Shown: positions 1 through 7,053 of the stretch, one piece after another
How positions within the stretch are numbered: position 1 is the stretch's first letter
Layout of the letters: each line of letters starts with the position of its first letter
Assembly: GCA_031177445.1 (NCBI GenBank)
Contig: JAPSGP010000060.1
Location: 1-11,322 of the forward strand
Direction: 5' to 3'
Length of the DNA: 11,322 nt
Origin: Acidimicrobiia bacterium
GTDB lineage: Bacteria; Actinomycetota; Acidimicrobiia; IMCC26256; JACDBD01
Program-made: the position numbers and the translations under genes
The notes under the pieces: model-generated
The model's input: the letters and a program-made list of their open reading frames with translations, nothing else
Told to the model about the DNA's origin: nothing
Database searches by the model: none

Positions 1-668
1 TCGAAGTCGACCCCGAACAGCTCGTGAGCCTCGATCACCTCGAGGCCCTTGTTCATGAGCGTGGACGAATCGATCGTGATCTTGGCGCCCATGGTCCAGG
101 TCGGGTGCTGGAGGGCGTCGGCCACCGACACCCGCTCCAGCTCGGCTCGCGACCGCCCCCGGAACGGCCCGCCGCTCGCGGTGAGCACGATCCTGTTGAC
201 CTCCGCGGCAGTGCCAGAACGCAGCGCCTGGTAGACCGCCGAGTGCTCGGAATCGACCGGCACGATCTCACCACCGCCGGCGGCACGAGCCCGAGCGACG
301 ACGGGGCCACCGGCGATCAGGCTCTCCTTGTTGGCGAGCGCGAGCCGCTTGCCGCGTTCCATCGCAGCCAGGGTCGCGGGCAGACCGGCGAATCCGACCA
401 CCGCGTTCAGCACCACGTCGGCCTCGGGGAGCGAGGCGAGCTCGGCGAGCGCGTCGGCGTCGTCGGCGCAGCTCCGCGCCCGCTCGGCGGGCACGCGGAA
501 CTGCTCCCGCTGCCGGGCGAGCAGCTCGGTGTTGCGACCGGCCGCCAGCGCGACGACCTCGTACCGGTCGCCCCCGGCGGCGATGACGTCGAGCGCCTGG
601 GTCCCGATGGAGCCGGTCGAGCCGAGGAGGACGACCCTGACGGGTCGGGAGCCTGCGAGCGCGGTCAC
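1..668 (-). CDS. dxr: 1-deoxy-D-xylulose 5-phosphate reductoisomerase, N-terminal 222 residues (cut by window edge)
   Basis: DXR (IspC) converts 1-deoxy-D-xylulose 5-phosphate to 2-C-methyl-D-erythritol 4-phosphate with NADPH, the first committed step of the cytosolic MEP isoprenoid pathway. Visible in the translation: the NADPH-binding loop GSTGSIGT at residues 16-23, then LANKESLIAGG, the metal and substrate segment PVDSEHSA, TASGGPF, and near the edge HPTWTMGAKITIDSSTLMNK followed by GLEVIEAHELF. These are all DXR hallmarks in the correct order. The C-terminal part lies beyond base 1. The start is GTG at 668-666, whose last three bases overlap the TGA of cdsA (GTGA), so translation is probably coupled to cdsA. 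The N-terminus before the loop is the usual short length, which supports this start. No frameshift is seen. Confidence 0.96.
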   Translation of the reverse strand, partial: MTALAGSRPVRVVLLGSTGSIGTQALDVIAAGGDRYEVVALAAGRNTELLARQREQFRVPAERARSCADDADALAELASLPEADVVLNAVVGFAGLPATLAAMERGKRLALANKESLIAGGPVVARARAAGGGEIVPVDSEHSAVYQALRSGTAAEVNRIVLTASGGPFRGRSRAELERVSVADALQHPTWTMGAKITIDSSTLMNKGLEVIEAHELFGVDF

Positions 669-2380
669 CCGATGCCGAGTTGGATGGCGAGGTAGTACGT
701 CGCCGGCAGGCAGAACAGGATGGCGTCGAAGCGGTCGAGCACGCCGCCGTGGCCGGGCAGGATCGTCCCGAGATCCTTGACCCCGAGGTCGCGCTTGATC
801 ATGGACTCGCACAGGTCGCCCAGCGGGGCGACGATGGCCACGACGAACCCGAGCGCGATCCCGTCGGTGAGCGAGTCGTCCCACGGCGTGAGGAAGGCGG
901 AGACGATCGCCCCGAGGACGAGCGAGGCCAGCATCCCGCCGAAGAGACCCTCCCACGTCTTGTTCGGCGACAGGCGCGGCGCCATCCGGCTGCGCCCGAG
1001 CTGCGAGCCGACGAAGTAGCCGACGACGTCGTAGCCCACCGCGCAGATCGCCACGCCCAGCAGCAGCCCGGTGCCGTTGGTCGAGGTCAGGAGGAGGCCG
1101 CCGAAGGCACCGAGGGAGCCGACGTAGATGAACACGAAGACCGTGATCGCGATGTTCACCAGCGGCCGCGCCTTCACGACCTCCGCCATGTACCAGAGCA
1201 TCGTGAACACGACCACGAGCGCGGTGACCAGAGGGAACGCCTGCAGCGGGTTGTCGGCGGCGTAGGCGATGCCCACGATGGACATCGCGCCGAGGACACC
1301 CAGGATCGTGGCCGGGTGATAGCCGGCGCGCCGGAACGCCTCGTAGAGCTCGAAGGCCGCCAGGCCCACGATCACCGCAACCATGAACGCTGCCGGGCCC
1401 CGACCCAGCTTGAACATGATCAGCGCGACGACGCCGATCGCGACGCCGGTGAGGACACGCGTGGTGAGGTCGGGACCGGCGCCACCGGCGGTCTCGGGCG
1501 GCGGCATCTCGTCGCCCCGTTCGAGCGCCGGTCGGCGCCGGGGGCGTTTCGGGCGTTGCGGCGGCTCTTCGGTGACCGTGGGTCGCCGCCCCGCACGGGG
1601 CGCGCGGAGGCGCCGGCCTCCGCGTCGACGAGCCGCGACCTCCTCCTCGAACTCGGCGTCCTCGTCGACGATGACATCGGGCTCCGACAGCGCGCCGACC
1701 GCCAGAGAGTCGTCCTTCAGCGCGTCGGGGTCGGCGAAGTCGCTCTCGGCCCAGTCGCTCGCCTCGGTGCGGTACCGGGGCGTCTGCCCGCTGACCGTGG
1801 CCCACGATTCGAGGTCGTCGTCGACGGTGGCCTCGTACTCCTCGTCGGCGCCCGCGACGACGCGCGGGATCTCACCCGTCGGCGGCTCCGTCCAGTGCGG
1901 CAACGCGATCGGGCCGCTGGTCTCACCGGTTGCGGGCTCGGTGCCCAGCTGCCCGGCATCGGCCCACTCGGGCTCCGAGTCGGGCTCGGTGTACTGGCTC
2001 GTGGTTTCAGACCACTCGGGCTCGGGCTCGCGCTCCCGTTCGCGGGGTTGCGCGGGCTCGGCCCAGCCCGGGCGGCTGCGCTCACCCCAGAACTCGTCGT
2101 CCTCGACGCTCTCGGTTTCCGGGAAGCGGTGCTCGAGCCCCCGCGGCGGGGGCCACACGTCGCCGTCGTCGAACTCGTCGTAGGGCGGGGGCCCACCACC
2201 CGGGCCACCCCCGCCGCCTCCGCTGGTGGCGCGCAGGGGCTCGTCGGCGTCGTCGCCCCCGAGGATCCTCACACCGTGGTCGTCGGTACGCCCGGGCGCG
2301 CGCGGTTCCTCCTCGAAGAAGTCGAGGGGGTCACGCTCGAAGCGCTCGAACGAGTCGAGATCGTCGTCGAAATCGGACAC
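665..2380 (-). CDS. cdsA: Phosphatidate cytidylyltransferase (CDP-diacylglycerol synthase) with long disordered N-terminal extension
   Basis: CdsA is an integral membrane enzyme that makes CDP-diacylglycerol from CTP and phosphatidate, the branch point for bacterial phospholipids. Residues about 304-571 form a multi-pass hydrophobic domain. It contains SPNKTWEG (471-478) and the family signature starting at GDLCESMIKRD (521) and running through HGGVLDRFD (544-552). Residues 1-303 are an additional tail: acidic and rich in Gly, Pro, Glu and Trp up to about 249, then strongly basic (251-288) just before the membrane. CdsA proteins are often under 310 residues; this one is 571. GTG at 2380 is chosen because GGAAGGGG lies just upstream and a -10-like TAGCCT lies about 27 bases upstream. 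An in-frame ATG at 2452 would start before that promoter. The stop overlaps dxr. The enzyme call is firm; the tail's role is unknown. Confidence 0.94.
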   Translation of the reverse strand: MSDFDDDLDSFERFERDPLDFFEEEPRAPGRTDDHGVRILGGDDADEPLRATSGGGGGGPGGGPPPYDEFDDGDVWPPPRGLEHRFPETESVEDDEFWGERSRPGWAEPAQPREREREPEPEWSETTSQYTEPDSEPEWADAGQLGTEPATGETSGPIALPHWTEPPTGEIPRVVAGADEEYEATVDDDLESWATVSGQTPRYRTEASDWAESDFADPDALKDDSLAVGALSEPDVIVDEDAEFEEEVAARRRGGRRLRAPRAGRRPTVTEEPPQRPKRPRRRPALERGDEMPPPETAGGAGPDLTTRVLTGVAIGVVALIMFKLGRGPAAFMVAVIVGLAAFELYEAFRRAGYHPATILGVLGAMSIVGIAYAADNPLQAFPLVTALVVVFTMLWYMAEVVKARPLVNIAITVFVFIYVGSLGAFGGLLLTSTNGTGLLLGVAICAVGYDVVGYFVGSQLGRSRMAPRLSPNKTWEGLFGGMLASLVLGAIVSAFLTPWDDSLTDGIALGFVVAIVAPLGDLCESMIKRDLGVKDLGTILPGHGGVLDRFDAILFCLPATYYLAIQLGIG

Positions 2381-2406
2381 GGCACCCCTTCCGGTCCAGG
2401 CAAACC

Positions 2407-2436
2407 AGGCTAGACCCTTCTGGCGAGGATTGTGAA
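2407..2436 (-). promoter_or_regulatory. Candidate sigma-70-type promoter for cdsA-dxr
   Basis: On the minus strand TTCACA (2436-2431) and TAGCCT (2412-2407) are separated by 18 bases, resembling -35 and -10 elements. A transcript starting near 2400 would have a leader of about 20 bases carrying the GGAAGGGG ribosome site. The site lies just after two hairpins that follow frr, so a fresh start of transcription here is plausible. It was found by eye only. Confidence 0.4.
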
Positions 2437-2467
2437 TGACCCCCGCTGACAATCATGGTGCTGACCT

Positions 2468-2505
2468 GCGCTTTTGCGCCTCCTCGGGAGTTAGTCCCCG
2501 AGGAG
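2468..2505 (-). terminator. Two adjacent hairpins at the end of frr (possible terminator or attenuator)
   Basis: Bases 2480-2488 and 2497-2505 are perfectly complementary (9 bp, CTCCTCGGG with CCCGAGGAG) around an 8-base loop that contains the frr stop codon TAA (2493-2491). Directly downstream on the minus strand is a second perfect hairpin, GCGC-AAAA-GCGC (2479-2468). No run of T follows either, so this is not a textbook intrinsic terminator. It could still terminate, as U-poor hairpins are thought to do in actinomycetes, or protect the 3' end of the rpsB-frr mRNA. Confidence 0.45.
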
Positions 2506-3069
2506 CTCTTGCTCCTTGTGCTGGAGCATCTGGTCGACCTCGTCGACCGTCCCGTGCGTGAGCTTCTCGAGCTCCTTCTCAGCCCGGTCGAGGTCGTCCT
2601 TGGACAGGTCGCCGTCGTGCTCCAGCGCCTCGAGCTCGTGGCGGGCGTGGCGCCGGATGTTGCGCACCGCGACCCGGGCGTCCTCGGCCCGGTGCTTGAC
2701 CACCTTGACCAGCTCGCGCCGCCGGTCCTCGGTGAGCGCCGGGAAGACCAGCCGGATCACCTGGCCGTCGTTGGACGGGTTGATCCCGAGATCGCTGGTC
2801 TGGATCGCCTTCTCGATCGCCTTGATCGAGGTCTTGTCGTAGGGAGAGATCACCAGCACCCGTGGCTCGGGCACGCTGAAACCGGCGATCTGTTGGAGCA
2901 CCGTCTCGGCGCCGTAGAAGTCGACCTTGAGCTTCTCGACCAGCCCGGGCGTGGCCCGGCCTGTGCGAACGCCGCCGAACTCGTCGCGCAGGTGCGCAAC
3001 CGCCTTGCGCATCTTGTCGCGGCAGTCCTCGAAGATGAGTCCGCGCATCTCGGCGCCTTCGTCACTCAT
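2491..3069 (-). CDS. frr: Ribosome recycling factor
   Basis: RRF acts with EF-G in the cytosol to split post-termination ribosomes so that subunits can be reused. The 192-residue product is close to the usual length of about 185. Family features are the N-terminal three-helix-bundle strand with RTGRATP (35-41), the beta domain through ISPYDKTSIKAIEKAI (74-89), SDLGINPSNDG (92-102), and the C-terminal helix VRNIRRHA (135-142), which carries the conserved arginines. The start is ATG at 3069, with a GCGAGAG purine stretch about 6 bases upstream. An internal ATG at residue 8 is possible and would make a more typical N-terminus. The start overlaps the stop of a 27-codon ORF (ATGA). It is the last gene of the rpsB-tsf-pyrH-frr group. 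Confidence 0.97.
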   Translation of the reverse strand: MSDEGAEMRGLIFEDCRDKMRKAVAHLRDEFGGVRTGRATPGLVEKLKVDFYGAETVLQQIAGFSVPEPRVLVISPYDKTSIKAIEKAIQTSDLGINPSNDGQVIRLVFPALTEDRRRELVKVVKHRAEDARVAVRNIRRHARHELEALEHDGDLSKDDLDRAEKELEKLTHGTVDEVDQMLQHKEQELLGD

Positions 3070-3149
3070 GTGGCTCTCGCCGCCGCCGTCGCAGGTCCCC
3101 GGCGCGTCAGCGCCGTCGCCGCCGCTTCGCGGCGCGTTCGCTTGTTCAT
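3066..3149 (-). CDS. Possible 27-residue small ORF bridging pyrH and frr
   Basis: The frame opens with an ATG at 3149-3147 that overlaps the pyrH TGA (3148-3146) as ATGA. It closes with a TGA (3068-3066) that overlaps the frr ATG (3069-3067), again as ATGA. The predicted peptide starts MNKRTRREAAATALTRRG and is basic and alanine-rich, with no recognisable domain. It could be a coupling cistron that carries ribosomes from pyrH to frr, a real small protein, or chance in GC-rich DNA, where stops are rare. A short hairpin (3120-3125 pairing with 3129-3134) lies inside it. No clear ribosome site is seen apart from re-initiation. Confidence refers to translation of the frame. Confidence 0.35.
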   Translation of the reverse strand: MNKRTRREAAATALTRRGPATAAARAT

Positions 3150-3889
3150 GCCGCGCCTCCCGACGAGCTCACGAGGGTGCCGATGGGCTCGCCGACGAGC
3201 GCGCGCCGGATGTTGCCGGGCGCGCTCACGTCGAACACGATGATCGGCAGCTCGTTGTCCATGCAGAACGTGATCGCGGTGGAGTCCATGACCTGCAGCC
3301 GCCGGTTCAACACTTCGAAGTGGCTGACGTGCTCGAGCTTGACCGCGGCGGGATCGAGGCGAGGGTCGGCGCTGTAGACGCCGTCGACACCGGAGTGCGT
3401 TCCCTTGAGGACCGCTTCGGCGCCGATCTCCGCCGCCCGCAACGCTGCAGTGGTGTCGGTGGTGAAGTACGGGTTCCCGGTGCCGGCGGCGAAGACGACG
3501 ACCCGATCCTTCTCGAGGTGACGCATGGCCCGCCGCGGGATGTACGGCTCGGCCACCTGGGCCATGGTGATGGCGGTCTGCACCCGGGTGGGCTGGCCGA
3601 CGGATTCGAGCGCGTCCTGGAGCGCGAGCGCGTTGATGACGGTGGCGAGCATGCCCATGTAGTCGGCGCGGGCACGGTCCATGCCCCGGTTGGCCCCGGC
3701 CATCCCGCGGAAGAGGTTGCCCCCGCCGACCACGACCGCGATCTCGACGTCGAGGTCGGCCCGGGATGTCGCGACTTCCTCGGCGACGCGCTGCACGACC
3801 GCGGCATCGATGCCGGTGCCGGCGTCGGGCTCGGCGAACACCTCGCCCGAGAGCTTGAGCACCACCCGGCGGAACCGGCTCGCAGCCAC
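3146..3889 (-). CDS. pyrH: UMP kinase
   Basis: PyrH phosphorylates UMP to UDP with ATP in pyrimidine nucleotide synthesis. It is a cytosolic hexamer of the amino-acid-kinase fold. Visible motifs are LKLSGE (11-16) at the phosphate-binding N-terminus, VVGGGNLFRG (53-62), RADYMGMLATVINALALQD (74-92), AAGTGNPYFTTDT (134-146) for nucleotide binding, VDGVYSADPR (168-177), and DSTAITFCMDNELPIIVFD (202-220). The length of 247 residues is typical. The start is GTG at 3889. AGGAG lies 6 bases upstream and merges with the tsf stop TAG (3895-3893), so only 3 bases separate the two genes and translation is probably coupled. The gene sits in the conserved tsf-pyrH-frr order. Confidence 0.97.
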   Translation of the reverse strand: MAASRFRRVVLKLSGEVFAEPDAGTGIDAAVVQRVAEEVATSRADLDVEIAVVVGGGNLFRGMAGANRGMDRARADYMGMLATVINALALQDALESVGQPTRVQTAITMAQVAEPYIPRRAMRHLEKDRVVVFAAGTGNPYFTTDTTAALRAAEIGAEAVLKGTHSGVDGVYSADPRLDPAAVKLEHVSHFEVLNRRLQVMDSTAITFCMDNELPIIVFDVSAPGNIRRALVGEPIGTLVSSSGGAA

Positions 3890-3892
3890 CGG

Positions 3893-4738
3893 CTACTCCT
3901 CGCCCACCTTCACGCGGACGAAGCGGCGGACGGTCGCGTCCGCACCGAGCGTCTCCAGGAATTTGGCGACACTGGTCTTCGGCTCGCGCACGAACGGCTG
4001 CTCGAGCAGCACGTTGTCCTTGAAGAACCCGTTGAGCCGGCCCACGACGATCTTCGGGATGGCCTGCTCGGGCTTGCCCTCGTTGCGCGAGAGCTCCTCG
4101 AAGACCGCGCGCTCCTTGTCGACCTCGTCGGCCGGGACGTCGGCGCGCGACACGTACCGGGGCGCAGCCGAGGCGACGTGGAGCGCGAGGTCGTGCGCGA
4201 CCGCACGCGCCTTGTCGTCCTCCCGATCGACACCGCCGAGCTCGACGAGGACGCCGATCGTGCCGCGCTCGTTCTGGATGTGCTTGTACGCGTCGACGAT
4301 GCCGTCGTCAGTGGTGAAGCGCTGGACGCGTCCCAGCCCGACGTTCTCGCCGAGCTTGGCCGCGAGCTGCGCCACGGTCTCGGCCACGGTGCTGCCGTCG
4401 TAGGGTCGGTCGGCGAGCCCTTCATCGCCCTCCTCCACGACGAGCCTGGTCAGCTCAGAGACGAGGTGGCGGAAGTCGGCACCCTTGGCGACGAAGTCGG
4501 TCTCGCACGTGAGCTCGACCACCGCCCCGACGCCGTCGTCGACGAACACGTCGACCGCACCCTGCTGCGCGGCGCGTCCTTGTCGCTTCGACGCACCCGC
4601 CAACCCCTTCTTGCGCAGCCACTCCTTGGCCGCCTCGACGTCGCCGCCGGTCTCCTCGAGCGCTTGCTTGCAGTCGAGCATCCCCGCGCCCGTGAGCTTG
4701 CGCAGCGCGGCGACGTCCTTGGCCGTGAACTCAGGCAT
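3893..4738 (-). CDS. tsf: Translation elongation factor EF-Ts
   Basis: EF-Ts is the guanine-nucleotide exchange factor that recycles EF-Tu from GDP to GTP. The 281-residue product begins with the UBA-like domain containing LRKLTGAGMLDCKQALEE (12-29), followed by the signature CETDFVAKGADF (78-89) that contacts EF-Tu, and two core subdomains up to the C-terminus. The ATG at 4738 is chosen because it gives the family N-terminus MPEFTAKDVA, with AAGGGG upstream. The frame stays open to 4834, but that stretch is the antisense-like reading of the rpsB tail. The start overlaps the end of rpsB by 8 bases (rpsB stop at 4733-4731), implying coupled translation of S2 and EF-Ts. Confidence 0.96.
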   Translation of the reverse strand: MPEFTAKDVAALRKLTGAGMLDCKQALEETGGDVEAAKEWLRKKGLAGASKRQGRAAQQGAVDVFVDDGVGAVVELTCETDFVAKGADFRHLVSELTRLVVEEGDEGLADRPYDGSTVAETVAQLAAKLGENVGLGRVQRFTTDDGIVDAYKHIQNERGTIGVLVELGGVDREDDKARAVAHDLALHVASAAPRYVSRADVPADEVDKERAVFEELSRNEGKPEQAIPKIVVGRLNGFFKDNVLLEQPFVREPKTSVAKFLETLGADATVRRFVRVKVGEE

Positions 4739-5750
4739 CGGTGCTCGCCCCTTCGTCGGCGGGGGTGACCTCGGCCGGGGTCCCTTCCGCGGGAGCGGGC
4801 TCGGTGGCGGGCTCGCCCGTCGCAGCTGCGGCATCGCCCGGCGCCGCGGTGTCGCTCGATGCTGCGGCCACCGCGTCTTCCTCGGGCGGCGGCGGAGGCG
4901 GCTTGCTCGCCGACTCGCGCAGGCGCTGCTCGCGCTCGCGCTGCGCCTTGGCGGCCTCGGCCCGGGCGCGCTGCTGCTCTTCGGCCTTCCGCGCCTGCGC
5001 TTCCGGATCGAGCGGCTTGGGCGGCTCGGGCTTCCTGTCCGCCGCGCCGTTGCCGCCGCGGCGCTGGGCCTGGGCGCGCCCTTCGTTGACCGCCTCGGCG
5101 ATGATGCGGGACATGAGGGAGGCCGAGCGGATGGCGTCGTCGTTACCCGGGATGATGAGGTCGATCACGTCGGGATCGCAGTTCGTGTCGACGACCGCGA
5201 TCACCGGGATGCCGAGGCGGTTGGCCTCGGTGACCGCGATGTGCTCCTTCTTCGTGTCGATGACGAAGATGGCGCTGGGCAGCTTCTCGAGGTTGCGGAT
5301 CCCGCCCAGGTTGCGCTCGAGCTTGGTGAGCTCACGGGTGACCTTGAGCGCCTCCTTCTTCGGCATCTGCTCGGTCTCGCCCGTCTGCACCAGGCGCTCG
5401 AGCTCGCGCAGCTTGGCGACGCGCGAGTGAACCGTCTGGAAGTTCGTGAGCGTGCCCCCGAGCCAGCGGTAGTTGATGTAAGGCATGCCGCAAGCCGTGG
5501 CCTGCTGCTGGATCGGCTCCTGCGCCTGCTTCTTCGTGCCCACGAACAGGACCGTGCCGCCGTCGGCGACCGTGCTGCGCACGAAGCGGTAGGCAGTGTC
5601 GATCCGGTCCAGCGTCTGTTGCAGGTCGACGATGTAGATGCCGTTGCGTTCACCGAAGATGAACCGCTTCATCTTCGGGTTCCAGCGGCGCGTCTGGTGG
5701 CCGAAATGGACGCCGGCCTCCAGCAGCTGCTTCATGGTGACGACAGCCAC
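4731..5750 (-). CDS. rpsB: 30S ribosomal protein S2 with low-complexity C-terminal tail
   Basis: S2 binds 16S rRNA in the 30S subunit and is needed for S1 docking and initiation. The first about 228 residues are a standard S2: GVHFGHQTRRWNPKMKRFIF (13-32), NGIYIVDLQQTL (36-47), VLFVGTKKQAQ (67-77), YRWLGGTLTNF (94-104), and VIDTKKEHIAVTEANRLGIP (163-182). Residues about 231-339 are an extra tail: a charged segment (249-282) likely to form a helix or coiled coil, then a Pro run (284-289) and an Ala/Pro/Glu/Thr-rich acidic end. A shorter tail is common in actinobacterial S2, so length is the oddity here. The start is GTG at 5750 with GAGGAGAG about 5 bases upstream. It is first in the rpsB-tsf-pyrH-frr operon. 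Confidence 0.97.
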   Translation of the reverse strand: MAVVTMKQLLEAGVHFGHQTRRWNPKMKRFIFGERNGIYIVDLQQTLDRIDTAYRFVRSTVADGGTVLFVGTKKQAQEPIQQQATACGMPYINYRWLGGTLTNFQTVHSRVAKLRELERLVQTGETEQMPKKEALKVTRELTKLERNLGGIRNLEKLPSAIFVIDTKKEHIAVTEANRLGIPVIAVVDTNCDPDVIDLIIPGNDDAIRSASLMSRIIAEAVNEGRAQAQRRGGNGAADRKPEPPKPLDPEAQARKAEEQQRARAEAAKAQREREQRLRESASKPPPPPPEEDAVAAASSDTAAPGDAAAATGEPATEPAPAEGTPAEVTPADEGASTDA

Positions 5751-5916
5751 GAGACTCTCCTCGGTTGTGACCTCCGCCCGCGCAGCGCGTCGTCCCTGAT
5801 GGGGCCGGGACGGGCGACCGTGGTGTGGCGGGCGTGCGATTTCCCCAGCGGTGCCGGGGTGGCAGCAGTGTACCGCCTCGCCCCGTCCGAGCCCCGGGCC
5901 GCAGCGGCGGCGCCGG
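5751..5916 (-). promoter_or_regulatory. rpsB leader region with a candidate -10 element
   Basis: This 166-base gap follows the stop of the beta-propeller gene. On the minus strand TACACT (5872-5867) fits a -10 hexamer and would give a leader of about 110 bases before the rpsB GTG. I see no convincing -35 at 16-18 bases. The gap contains several short GC-rich inverted repeats, including GCGCC/GGCGC (5910-5914 with 5921-5925) spanning the preceding stop codon, but none is followed by a T run. A leader of this length could hold an S2-binding autoregulatory structure; I could not identify one. Confidence 0.3.
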
Positions 5917-7053
5917 TCAGGGCGCGGGCCGCGCCTCGACCCGTCCCGGCTCGGTGAGCCGGAGGGCGACCAGGAGCTTCCGGTCGGCCAGGGCGGTCCC
6001 GGCCGGATAGCCGCCCGGGTACTCGCGCTCCGTCACCCTGCCGGTGTCGCGGTCGAGAACGACGACGTTGCCGACCGACGTCGTGAGGATGACGGACTCG
6101 TCGGTGACGAGCACCTGGCTCTGCAGGACGGGCTCGTCCAGCGGGACCTGCCAGCGCACGGATCCGCGCTCGGCGTCGAACAGGGTCACGGTGCCGAAGT
6201 GATCCGCGATCGCCACCTCGCCACCCCCAGCTCCCGGGATCAGGCTGGGCTCGAACGAAGCCGGCGCGGCCACCGACCAGCGCTCGGCGCCGGTCGCGAC
6301 GTCGCGCCCGACGATCCGTGAGGAGAACCGAGCGTCGCCCTCGCCGGTCACGAGCACGCCGCCGCTGATGACCGGTGCCGACGACGAGACCCCGATGGGC
6401 GCCTCCCAACGCACCGCGCCGGTCGCCAGGTCGAGCGCCCGCACGCGAGGGGTGACGGCGTCGTTCCACGTGACCACCGCGAGGCCAGCATTCAGGTCGA
6501 CCGCGGGTGGGGCGAAGATCTCGCCCTGGTGGTGGACGGACCACCGTGCGTCGCCCGACTGCGCGTCGAGTGCCACGACTTCGCCTGGTTCGGTCGTCAC
6601 CAACGCGAGCGAGTCGTCGTCGGAACCGGCCACCGTGACTGCGCTCGCCTCCTCGGCGACAGGAACCTCCCATCGGAGCTTGCCCGACGAGCGCTCGAAC
6701 GCGACGAAACGATCGCGCGCGCTCAGCACCACCGTGTCGCGATCCAGCGCGGGTGGGTGGAGGAACGCCCGCTCCGCGACCGCGCGCCACCGCTCGCGGC
6801 CGTCTTCGGGATCGAGGGCGACGAGGTCCCCGTCGCCGGCGAGCACGAACGCGCCGTCGTCGTCGGCCGCGATCGCGAACGGCCAGTTGGGCAACGGTGC
6901 CGACCAGCTCGACGCGGCACGAGGAGCCCACGGTGCCAGTGCCGAGACGGCGGGACGCCGGCGGGCGGTGTCACGCTCGGAGCTGGAGCAGCTCATCGCG
7001 GCCACTGCCAGCATCGCCATCAGCGCGACGCGGCACGTCCGGGCACCGTTCAC
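5917..7053 (-). CDS. Exported PQQ-type beta-propeller repeat protein, probable lipoprotein
   Basis: The product has 378 residues. An N-terminal hydrophobic segment (about 8-20) ends in AAMSC, with Cys22 as a possible lipidation site although the lipobox is not canonical, so it is probably anchored outside the membrane. From about 50 to the end, propeller-type repeats of roughly 42 residues recur, each ending in a D-x-x-(S/T)G-x-x-RW strand, with RW at 88, 127, 170, 215, 258 and 300 and a weaker copy near 338. This is the PQQ/quinoprotein-like fold (PQQ_2, BamB-like). It usually serves as a binding scaffold, and no enzyme active site is apparent. The GTG start at 7053 overlaps the stop of the upstream hydrolase gene (GTGA), so the two are probably made together. 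Partner and ligand are unknown. Confidence 0.85.
   Translation of the reverse strand: MNGARTCRVALMAMLAVAAMSCSSSERDTARRRPAVSALAPWAPRAASSWSAPLPNWPFAIAADDDGAFVLAGDGDLVALDPEDGRERWRAVAERAFLHPPALDRDTVVLSARDRFVAFERSSGKLRWEVPVAEEASAVTVAGSDDDSLALVTTEPGEVVALDAQSGDARWSVHHQGEIFAPPAVDLNAGLAVVTWNDAVTPRVRALDLATGAVRWEAPIGVSSSAPVISGGVLVTGEGDARFSSRIVGRDVATGAERWSVAAPASFEPSLIPGAGGGEVAIADHFGTVTLFDAERGSVRWQVPLDEPVLQSQVLVTDESVILTTSVGNVVVLDRDTGRVTEREYPGGYPAGTALADRKLLVALRLTEPGRVEARPAP

Noticed and set aside
680..2413. 577-codon open frame on the plus strand opposite cdsA
   Set aside because: It is an antisense reading of cdsA, with low-complexity Arg/Glu/Asp/His-rich translation and no recognisable domain. The minus-strand frame has clear CdsA signatures.
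2381..2452. Upstream ATG (2452) as the start of cdsA
   Set aside because: The added 24 residues are not acidic like the rest of the tail, and the frame would cross the candidate promoter. GTG 2380 has a strong ribosome site.
2927..4768. 613-codon open frame on the plus strand across frr, pyrH and tsf
   Set aside because: It runs antisense to three well-recognised genes. Its length reflects high GC at third codon positions, and no family motif is seen.
4739..4834. Upstream ATG (4834) as the start of tsf
   Set aside because: The extra 32 residues are Pro/Arg-rich and lie inside the rpsB coding sequence. EF-Ts homology begins at the ATG at 4738.
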